Assembly (NCBI GenBank): GCA_900313475.1
Contig: OMRJ01000136.1
Coordinates: 1-8,341, forward strand
DNA length: 8,341 bases
Reading direction: 5' to 3'
DNA from: an uncultured Eubacteriales bacterium
GTDB taxonomy: Bacteria; Bacillota; Clostridia; Oscillospirales; Acutalibacteraceae
The notes beneath the pieces are model-generated. The model was not told the DNA's origin. It searched no databases and saw nothing but the letters and a program-made list of their open reading frames with translations. Shown in pieces: positions 1 through 4,986 of the stretch; position 1 is the stretch's first letter; every line of letters starts with the position of its first letter. Both the position numbers and the translations under genes were made by a program.

Positions 1-1
1 C

Positions 2-958
2 CCGGATACGCATTTGGCAAAAGAAGCCGGACTCAGGCTTGGTATTCGTGGCAGCATCGCTGTCAACGAGCGGATGGAAACCTCCGTACCGGACATCTAC
101 GCTGTGGGCGATGCTGTGGAGGTAACCCATTTCGTGACCGACCAGAAAACGCTGATCTCGCTGGCGGGGCCTGCCAACAAGCAGGGGCGCATTGCCGCTG
201 ACAATATCTGCGGCGGAAACAGCCGTTTTCACGGCTCTCAGGGCTCGTCTGTTCTGAAGCTGTTTGGCTTGACAGCAGCCTCCACGGGAATCAATGAAAA
301 GGCAGCGCAGGCAGCAGGGATCACTTACGACAAAGTCGTATTGTTCCCAGCATCCCACGCCACCTATTATCCCGGCGCACAGTCTATGGCAATGAAGGTA
401 CTATATGAAAAAGAAAGCTTGCGGCTGCTGGGTGCACAGAGCGTTGGCGGCGACGGTGTGGACAAGCGCATTGATGTACTGGCAACGGCCATTCGCGCAA
501 AAATGACCGCTTTGGAACTGACGGAGCTTGATCTTTCCTATGCGCCGCCCTATTCCTCCGCCAAGGATCCGGTAAACATGGCCGGTTTTATGATCGAGGA
601 TTTGGAGCGCGGAAAAGTGCGGCAGTTTCATTGGAATGATGTGGAGGACTTGCCTTGCGATGGCAGTGCGACGCTGCTGGATGTCCGTACGGAAGGCGAA
701 TATCGGCGTGGGCACTTGAATGGATTCCGCAATATTCCGCTGGACGATCTGCGGGAGCATTTGGACGAGTTAGACCGGGACAAGCCTATCTATGTGAATT
801 GCCAGACTGGGCTTCGCAGTTATCTGGCCTGCCGGCTTTTGACGCAGTACGGTTTCTCTTGTTCCCATCTCTCCGGCGGATACAGCTTTTATCAGGTTGT
901 AACACAAGAGCGGCAGACAGCGCAGAGCGCCTATCCCTGCGGAATGGAGAAGCTATGA
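2..958 (+). CDS. CoA-disulfide reductase-like FAD/NAD(P)H oxidoreductase with C-terminal rhodanese domain (5' end missing)
   Basis: The reading frame is open from position 2, so the gene begins before the window and the TTG at 14 is not its start; 318 residues are visible. The segment ending IYAVGDAVEV is the second FAD-binding motif of pyridine nucleotide-disulfide oxidoreductases. It is followed by the dimerisation domain typical of CoA-disulfide/NADH-polysulfide reductases (FGLTAASTG, then SYAPPYSSAKDPVNMAGF). A rhodanese domain follows from about 605 to 900 (LLDVRTEGEYRRGHL), with its catalytic Cys in the loop CQTGLRSY (TGC at 800-802). Family knowledge: such fusions reduce CoA disulfide, CoA persulfide or polysulfide in the cytoplasm using NAD(P)H, with a redox Cys in the N-terminal part, which is outside this window. 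The exact substrate cannot be read from the sequence. The stop overlaps the next start (ATGA), so the two are probably co-transcribed and translationally coupled. Confidence 0.9.
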   Translation, partial: PDTHLAKEAGLRLGIRGSIAVNERMETSVPDIYAVGDAVEVTHFVTDQKTLISLAGPANKQGRIAADNICGGNSRFHGSQGSSVLKLFGLTAASTGINEKAAQAAGITYDKVVLFPASHATYYPGAQSMAMKVLYEKESLRLLGAQSVGGDGVDKRIDVLATAIRAKMTALELTELDLSYAPPYSSAKDPVNMAGFMIEDLERGKVRQFHWNDVEDLPCDGSATLLDVRTEGEYRRGHLNGFRNIPLDDLREHLDELDRDKPIYVNCQTGLRSYLACRLLTQYGFSCSHLSGGYSFYQVVTQERQTAQSAYPCGMEKL

Positions 959-1230
959 GTGAAAATCTATTTGGTTTGACGGTTGCGGCAGATAAAGGCT
1001 TGGATGATTTGCAGTGCCAGCGCCTTTTAAGCGAAAATCGCAGGTATCAGGAAGTCATGCTGCAATACCGATGTGCGCTGAAAGCACTTGAAAGCAGGTT
1101 GGAAACTCTGAACGAAGAGTTTTCATTGCAGCATGACCGCAATCCGATAGAAAGTATGAAAAGCCGCTTGAAGTCGCCGTCCAGCATTATGAATAATACT
1201 TCTTATCTCGCATGTTGCAACCTCCTTTGA
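955..1230 (+). pseudogene. N-terminal fragment of a RelQ/YwaC-type small alarmone (ppGpp) synthetase, truncated near 1190
   Basis: The ATG overlaps the upstream stop as ATGA and has GGAG at 946-949. The 91-residue product begins MSENLFGLTV. Its segment YRCALKALESRLETLNEEFS, followed by the HDRNPIES and KSRLKSPSSIM blocks, is the conserved N-terminal helix region of RelA/SpoT-domain small alarmone synthetases, which are usually about 210-260 residues. The match ends near residue 78-80 (about 1190). The remaining residues (NTSYLACCNLL) are out-of-family and are encoded by the reversed start region of another gene. The whole nucleotide-binding and catalytic part is absent, so the fragment cannot make (p)ppGpp. 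Family assignment is from recognised motifs only. The alternative, a genuine short protein, is unlikely because the tail lies antisense to a ribosome site and start codon. Confidence 0.72.
1187..1228 (-). pseudogene. Ribosome site and first codons of an unidentified minus-strand gene, cut off at the junction
   Basis: Read on the minus strand, positions 1228-1221 give AAAGGAGG, a perfect Shine-Dalgarno sequence. Seven bases later an ATG (1213-1211) opens MRDKKYYS, and a stop then appears at 1189-1187. The stop lies inside sequence that reads as the alarmone synthetase on the plus strand, so the minus-strand gene has lost everything after about 6-8 codons. The peptide is too short to identify. 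The ideal ribosome site and the long structured leader upstream (1293-1393) make a chance match unlikely. This is direct sequence evidence of a broken gene, but its identity is unknown. Confidence 0.55.
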
Positions 1231-1292
1231 GTTTCTATCACAATTGTACTTAAAGGCATCAAAAGAGTCGAATGTACCGCTATAAACAGAAA

Positions 1293-1346
1293 AAGGGCAA
1301 GAAAAAAGAGAGAAGCGTAAAAACCTCTCTCTATTCTCCTGCCCTT
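1293..1346 (-). terminator. Long leader hairpin with internal intrinsic terminator (attenuator-like), minus strand
   Basis: An inverted repeat spans 54 bases. The outer arms AAGGGCA (1293-1299) and TGCCCTT (1340-1346) pair perfectly over 7 bp. The inner arms 1308-1315 and 1324-1331 pair over 8 bp with one G-U on the minus strand, around an 8-base loop. On the minus strand the inner hairpin is followed directly by six U (complement of 1302-1307), the form of a rho-independent terminator. It lies about 90 bases upstream of the minus-strand ribosome site at 1228, so it would act as a 5'-leader attenuator for the lost gene. The plus strand has no U-run after the hairpin. Confidence 0.6.
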
Positions 1347-1393
1347 CACAATGCTCGCACCTTTAAGTTACTGTCCTTAAGGGTACGATGCAT
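1346..1393 (-). other. Possible 15-codon leader peptide upstream of the attenuator hairpin
   Basis: On the minus strand an ATG at 1393-1391 opens the peptide MHRTLKDSNLKVRAL and stops with TGA at 1348-1346, where the hairpin at 1346-1293 begins. The codons near its end overlap ACTTAAAGG (minus strand, from 1368 to 1360). That 9-base arm is perfectly complementary to CCTTTAAGT (from 1256 to 1248), just before the ribosome site of the downstream start. A leader peptide next to competing RNA arms is the known layout of ribosome-mediated attenuation. No good Shine-Dalgarno sequence precedes this ATG, so translation is uncertain. Confidence 0.3.
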
Positions 1394-1493
1394 TTTACAG
1401 CACTTTTTTTTGCGCCTTTTTACAGCCAGCCGCGCATCCGCTAAAAAATTTTAAGAAAATCGCGGCAGACGCAAAAAAATTTCAAAATAACAG
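1394..1493. other. Non-coding stretch between the orphan leader and the metal operon
   Basis: This A/T-run-rich sequence has short G/C blocks. A weak GCCGCG (1429-1434) / CGCGGC (1461-1466) inverted repeat has a 26-base loop. I see no convincing promoter for the minus-strand leader and no gene. The boundary between the foreign-looking segment and the metal operon probably lies here or just before it. Confidence 0.4.
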
Positions 1494-1522
1494 TTGACAA
1501 ACCGTAACGGCAGGTATATTAT
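1494..1522 (+). promoter_or_regulatory. Sigma-A-type promoter of the metal-resistance operon
   Basis: A consensus -35 box TTGACA (1494-1499) is followed, after a 17-base spacer, by TATTAT (1517-1522), five of six matches to the -10 consensus. The expected transcript start is near 1529, immediately before the operator palindrome. Confidence 0.82.
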
Positions 1523-1530
1523 ATCAATAG

Positions 1531-1556
1531 AACAGTTGAATAAATGTTCAAGTGTT
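1531..1556 (+). promoter_or_regulatory. ArsR/SmtB-family operator, 12-2-12 imperfect palindrome
   Basis: A 26-base imperfect palindrome has the outer half-sites AACA...TGTT and the core TTGAA...TTCAA, 10 of 13 positions symmetric. Its spacing and bases (TGAA-N6-TTCA core) match the known 12-2-12 operators bound by SmtB/CzrA/CadC repressors. It lies between the predicted transcript start and the repressor's ribosome site, so a bound dimer should block transcription. Autoregulation is inferred. Confidence 0.8.
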
Positions 1557-1582
1557 CACAGTATCACATCGGAGGAATAAAC

Positions 1583-1954
1583 GTGAACGAGATACTTTAC
1601 ACCAATGCAGAGGCTCCCGTATGCATTGAACATGAGCATCACATAGACGAAGAAAAAATTAAAAAAACACTGCCGGACGAAGAAGATCTCATCGATCTGG
1701 CGGAGCTTTTCAAAATCTTCGGCGATTCCACCCGCGTTAAAATCCTGTATCTTTTGTTTGAAAGCGAAATGTGCGTGTGCGACATCGCGGACATTTTGGG
1801 AATGACGGTTTCCGCGATATCGCATCAGCTGCGCATTCTCAAAAACGCAAAGCTGGTTTCATTCAGAAAAGACGGCAAAAGCGTGTTCTATTCGCTTGCC
1901 GACGAGCACGTAAGCCTGATACTCGAAAAGGGAATGGAACACATCTGCGAATAA
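1583..1954 (+). CDS. CadC/SmtB-like ArsR-family metal-sensing repressor
   Basis: The chosen start is GTG at 1583, preceded by GGAGG (1571-1575) with a 7-base gap. The in-frame ATG at 1544 lies inside the operator and has no ribosome site. The protein has 123 residues. A winged-helix domain covers about residues 36-105 (LFKIFGDSTRVKILYLL, then recognition helix TVSAISHQLRILK and wing FRKDGKSVFYSL). Two metal sites seem present. Cys64-Val-Cys66 in ELCVC-like context, with an N-terminal Cys14 near His17/19/20, resembles the thiolate site of CadC. Asp107, His109, His120 and Glu123 have the spacing of the alpha-5 zinc site of SmtB/CzrA/CadC. Family knowledge: apo-repressor binds DNA and is released by Zn, Cd or Pb. 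It heads the operon with the HMA protein and ATPase, so it should control metal export. Confidence 0.93.
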   Translation: MNEILYTNAEAPVCIEHEHHIDEEKIKKTLPDEEDLIDLAELFKIFGDSTRVKILYLLFESEMCVCDIADILGMTVSAISHQLRILKNAKLVSFRKDGKSVFYSLADEHVSLILEKGMEHICE

Positions 1955-1985
1955 TTTATTCAAATTAAGAAAGGAAGCAATTATT

Positions 1986-2204
1986 ATGAAAAAATCATTC
2001 AGAGTAGAAGATCTTGACTGCGCAAACTGCGCACGCGAGCTTGAAGAAGCCCTCGCGGGAATCCCCGGCGTAAACAAAGCAACCGTAAGCTTTATGGCAC
2101 AAAAAGTAATGCTTGACATCGACGAATCAATAGCCGATACCGTAGAAAAAACAGCCGTTAAGGTTGCGAAAAAAGAAGTCCCCGAATGCACTCTCGTTTT
2201 TTAA
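1986..2204 (+). CDS. Free-standing HMA-domain heavy-metal-binding protein (metallochaperone-like)
   Basis: ATG at 1986 follows AAGGAAG (1971-1977). The 72-residue product is one ferredoxin-like HMA domain with the metal loop LDCANCA (Cys12, Cys15). An Asp before the first Cys (DCxxC) is characteristic of HMA domains of Zn/Cd/Pb ATPases such as ZntA, while Cu-type domains usually have GMTCxxC. The motif IPGVNKATVSFMAQKVML is the usual second half of the fold. No signal peptide is present, so it should act in the cytoplasm. It lies 31 bases after the repressor and 30 bases before the ATPase. That ATPase lacks an N-terminal HMA domain, so this looks like the detached metal-binding domain of the pump. 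Metal delivery or sensing is inferred. Confidence 0.92.
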   Translation: MKKSFRVEDLDCANCARELEEALAGIPGVNKATVSFMAQKVMLDIDESIADTVEKTAVKVAKKEVPECTLVF

Positions 2205-2234
2205 TATAAAACAAAGCCGAAAGGGTGAGCCGTT

Positions 2235-4085
2235 ATGACAAAAAAACAGAAAAAACTGCTTACACGCGTAATAATCGGCTGCGTGCTTTTTGCAGCGGTA
2301 TATATCACACAAAAGCTGTCAGACCTGAATCAATATATCTATCTTGCGATGTATCTTGTCCCCTACTTTGTAACGGGATGGGATGTCCTCTATAAATGCG
2401 TAAAAGGCATCATACGCGGCGATTTTCTTGACGAGGCGTTCCTGATGAGTCTCGCGACCGTCGGCGCACTTATCATCGGCGATTATCCCGAATCGGTGTT
2501 TGTCATGGTGTTCTATCAGGTCGGCGAGCTGTTTCAAAGTCTGGCTGTGGAACGCAGCCGCAGATCGATTTCGGCGCTTATGGACATTCGTCCCGACTCG
2601 GCTACGGTTCTCCGTGACGGCGTTGAGGAGGAAATGCTGCCCGAAGAAGTGTGTCCCGGCGACACGATAGTAGTCCGCCCCGGCGAAAAAATCCCCGTTG
2701 ACGGCTCCGTGCTCGACGGCACATCGGCGCTCGACACAAAGGCGCTTACGGGCGAATCGGTCCCGATGGACGTAAAACCCGGCGACAAAGTCGTGAGCGG
2801 CAGCATAAACATGAGCGGAATTCTCAAAATAACGGCTGAAAAGTCATACGGCGAATCATCCGTTGCTAAAATTCTTGAACTTGTAGAAAATTCGTCGCTC
2901 AATAAGGCAAAAAGCGAGAATTTTATAACTAAATTTGCAAAATACTACACTCCCGCAGTCGTTATCGGCGCACTGATACTTGCAACAATTCCGTCGATAA
3001 TCACAAAAGACCCCAAAACATGGATATCGCGCGCACTTATCTTCCTCGTTGTGTCCTGCCCGTGCGCACTCGTAATATCGGTGCCGCTGTCATTCTTCGG
3101 CGGAATCGGCGGTGCCTCCGCAAAGGGTATACTTATAAAGGGCGCGAACTTTCTTGAAGCTCTGAACAACACTCAGACAGTCGTTTTCGACAAAACCGGA
3201 ACGCTTACCACCGGCACGTTCACTGTGACGGAGGTTCTCCCCTCCAACGGTTTTACAAAAGAGACACTGCTCAAATATTCTTCCTCAGCGGAATATTATT
3301 CAAACCATCCGATTGCCGTTTCGCTTAAAGCGGCAGCATCCGGCAGCGCATCGGAACCGCAGGATACAAAAGAGATTTCGGGCTTCGGCATCGATGCCTC
3401 GGTTGACGGTAAACGTGTGCTGTGCGGCAATCATAAGCTTATGGATTCAAACGGCATTAAATATGAGCGGCTGTCAAAAGGCGGCACGGTAGTTTACACG
3501 GCGGTCGACGGCGTATATGCAGGTGCCGCGGTAATCGAAGACACTGTAAAACCGACCTCCGCGGAAGCGCTCCGCGCACTCAAAGCGGAGGGCGTTACAA
3601 AAACGGTTATGCTCACGGGCGACAGAAAAGAAGCCGCCGAGGCAGTAAACGCAAAGCTCGGATTGAGCGAAATTCACTATGAACTTCTCCCCGAAGACAA
3701 AGTCAGGGTCATGGACGGCATATGCAAGTCCAAAGACAAAAAGAGCACCGTTGTTTTCGTCGGCGACGGAATAAACGACGCCCCCGTTCTCACGCGTGCC
3801 GATGTGGGTATAGCAATGGGAGCACTCGGCAGCGACGCGGCGATTGAAGCTGCGGACATGGTAATAATGGACGATGACCCTGCAAAAATTGCAACTGCGA
3901 TAAAAATTTCAAGAAAAACCAGACGCATTGTCACCGAAAATGTCGTATTTGCCCTCTCGGTAAAGTTCGCTGTTCTCATTCTTGCCGCGTTCGGACTCAC
4001 GAACATGTGGATAGGCGTGCTTGCGGATGTAGGCGTTGCAGTGCTCGCGATACTCAACGCAATGCGCAATCTGAAAGTAAAATAA
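2235..4085 (+). CDS. cadA: Zn/Cd/Pb-exporting P1B-2-type ATPase lacking its own HMA domain
   Basis: ATG at 2235 follows AAGGGTGAG (2221-2229). The 616-residue product shows the P1B-ATPase signatures in order: TGES (172-175) of the actuator domain, the intramembrane Cys275-Pro-Cys277, phosphorylated Asp319 in DKTGT, the nucleotide-domain His358-Pro359, TGD (461-463) and GDGINDAP (510-517). Lys577 and Asp598 in the last membrane segments have the same 21-residue spacing as the Lys/Asp pair of E. coli ZntA, which supports Zn/Cd/Pb rather than Cu. Family knowledge: it pumps divalent metal out across the cytoplasmic membrane with ATP. CadA/ZntA proteins normally have an N-terminal HMA domain. Here the first membrane helix starts near residue 10 and the HMA domain is the preceding gene. 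The symbol reflects family membership, and the true metal preference is unproven. Confidence 0.95.
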   Translation: MTKKQKKLLTRVIIGCVLFAAVYITQKLSDLNQYIYLAMYLVPYFVTGWDVLYKCVKGIIRGDFLDEAFLMSLATVGALIIGDYPESVFVMVFYQVGELFQSLAVERSRRSISALMDIRPDSATVLRDGVEEEMLPEEVCPGDTIVVRPGEKIPVDGSVLDGTSALDTKALTGESVPMDVKPGDKVVSGSINMSGILKITAEKSYGESSVAKILELVENSSLNKAKSENFITKFAKYYTPAVVIGALILATIPSIITKDPKTWISRALIFLVVSCPCALVISVPLSFFGGIGGASAKGILIKGANFLEALNNTQTVVFDKTGTLTTGTFTVTEVLPSNGFTKETLLKYSSSAEYYSNHPIAVSLKAAASGSASEPQDTKEISGFGIDASVDGKRVLCGNHKLMDSNGIKYERLSKGGTVVYTAVDGVYAGAAVIEDTVKPTSAEALRALKAEGVTKTVMLTGDRKEAAEAVNAKLGLSEIHYELLPEDKVRVMDGICKSKDKKSTVVFVGDGINDAPVLTRADVGIAMGALGSDAAIEAADMVIMDDDPAKIATAIKISRKTRRIVTENVVFALSVKFAVLILAAFGLTNMWIGVLADVGVAVLAILNAMRNLKVK

Positions 4086-4112
4086 GCCATCGGTTTTCCT
4101 CTTTTTCATTTG

Positions 4113-4150
4113 AGGCGGACGGACCTGCTGCCGTTCGCTTCTTTTTATTT
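4113..4150 (+). terminator. Intrinsic terminator of the metal operon
   Basis: GCGGACGG (4115-4122) pairs with CCGTTCGC (4131-4138), with one G-U, around an 8-base loop. The stem extends weakly by two further pairs, and TTCTTTTTATTT follows. It begins 28 bases after the ATPase stop. Confidence 0.75.
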
Positions 4151-4195
4151 AACGTTTTCGCTGTATTCTTGTTTAACGTTTTCGCGGTATTCTTG
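4148..4195 (+). repeat. Perfectly adjacent 24-bp tandem repeat, two copies, one mismatch
   Basis: Copy one is 4148-4171 and copy two is 4172-4195. Both begin TTTAACGTTTTCGC and end GTATTCTTG, and differ at one base (CTGTATT versus CGGTATT). The end of the second copy forms the first three bases of TTGACA, the -35 box of the next gene's promoter, whereas the same place after copy one reads TTGTTT. This looks like a slippage duplication. Confidence 0.9.
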
Positions 4196-4221
4196 ACATT
4201 GCCGCGGTTTTGTGACAAAAT
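4193..4221 (+). promoter_or_regulatory. Probable promoter of the GNAT gene
   Basis: A consensus -35 box TTGACA lies at 4193-4198. At 17-base spacing the -10 position is CAAAAT (4216-4221), four of six matches. A better-looking TATATT (4221-4226) is too far at 22 bases. The strong -35 box and the position just after a terminator support a promoter, but the -10 assignment is uncertain. Confidence 0.5.
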
Positions 4222-4248
4222 ATATTTACCGACACAGGAGGCGCATTT

Positions 4249-4845
4249 ATGAAAGACTATTTAAAAATGCTTAAAGCTCTTATTTTTGTTTTTTTGGCGG
4301 TACAGATCGTTCAAACCGTATTATCTCACAAAAAGAGAACGGAAGAACAATCGCAGGAGCTGCCGCATGTGACAACGGACAGGCTCTCGATCACGCCGAT
4401 GTGCGGCGCGGAGCTTTCGGCGCTTATCGAAGAAACCGATAAAACAGACAAAGAAACGGCGGATGCCTACAGAGACATGCTAAACGGCGCAACCGAAAAC
4501 CCCGACAAATTCCTTTGGTACACCGCATGGAAAATCACCTCGAAGGAAAGCGGCGAGATGATAGGCGATCTGTGCTTTAAGGGTATGCCCGAAAACAGAC
4601 AGCCGGAAATAGGCTACGGAATAATCGAAAAATTCCGCTGCAACGGCTACGCGACGGAAGCGGTATACGCCATGTGCAAATGGGCGCTCGATATGCAGAA
4701 CGCGGCGGCGGTGGAAGCCGAAACCGCACCTGAAAACGAAGCGTCGCAGCGAGTGCTCACAAAGGTCGGTTTTATTCCGACGGGTGAAAGCGGCAAGGAA
4801 GGTCCGCGCTTTATTCTGAAAAAAACCACCGCATGTAAAAATTAA
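4249..4845 (+). CDS. GNAT-family N-acetyltransferase with N-terminal membrane segment
   Basis: ATG at 4249 follows AGGAGG (4236-4241) at a 7-base gap. The 198-residue product starts with a short basic stretch and one hydrophobic segment (about residues 8-25, LKALIFVFLAVQIVQTVL), then a charged linker (HKKRTEEQ). A RimJ/RimL-type acetyltransferase domain follows from about residue 42. The acetyl-CoA-binding segment EIGYGIIEKFRCNGYATEAV (120-139) has the R-x-x-G-x-A pattern, and ENEASQRVLTKVGF (162-175) is the usual C-terminal motif. Family knowledge: such domains transfer acetyl groups from acetyl-CoA to amines of proteins, amino acids or small molecules. The substrate is not readable here. 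The membrane segment is unusual for this mostly soluble family and suggests membrane tethering. A non-cleaved signal is more likely than secretion, since the enzyme needs cytoplasmic acetyl-CoA. It has its own promoter region and is probably monocistronic. Confidence 0.87.
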   Translation: MKDYLKMLKALIFVFLAVQIVQTVLSHKKRTEEQSQELPHVTTDRLSITPMCGAELSALIEETDKTDKETADAYRDMLNGATENPDKFLWYTAWKITSKESGEMIGDLCFKGMPENRQPEIGYGIIEKFRCNGYATEAVYAMCKWALDMQNAAAVEAETAPENEASQRVLTKVGFIPTGESGKEGPRFILKKTTACKN

Positions 4846-4905
4846 AGCCCGGTTTATATTGATATATTAAATATAATTTAAGGAAATATATTGCAGTTTT
4901 GTCAC

Positions 4906-4934
4906 TTGAAAAAGACGAAATTCGGTGATATCAT
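4906..4934 (+). promoter_or_regulatory. Promoter of the lipoprotein gene
   Basis: TTGAAA (4906-4911) and TATCAT (4929-4934) are separated by 17 bases; each matches consensus at five of six positions. The expected transcript start is near 4941, giving a short leader before the ATG at 4987. No clear terminator follows the GNAT stop at 4845, so some read-through is possible. Confidence 0.65.
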
Positions 4935-4986
4935 AATGTTAATTTGAATAATAATCAGCAAAGAACACTGCTGAAAGGGAAAGAAT

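Noticed and set aside
655..954. Extension of the alarmone synthetase fragment upstream of 955
   Set aside because: That part of the frame lies inside the rhodanese domain in another frame. The synthetase family motifs begin only after the ATG at 955, which has its own GGAG.
1272..1454. 60-codon plus-strand frame
   Set aside because: It is antisense to the leader hairpin and has no ribosome site. Its Lys-rich product comes from the purine-rich hairpin arm.
1544..1582. Upstream ATG start for the ArsR-family repressor
   Set aside because: It overlaps the operator palindrome and lacks a ribosome site. GTG at 1583 has GGAGG at ideal spacing.
4867..4885. A/T-only inverted repeat after the acetyltransferase gene (TTAAAT / ATTTAA)
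   Set aside because: The stem is six A/T pairs with no U-run, too weak to call as a terminator.
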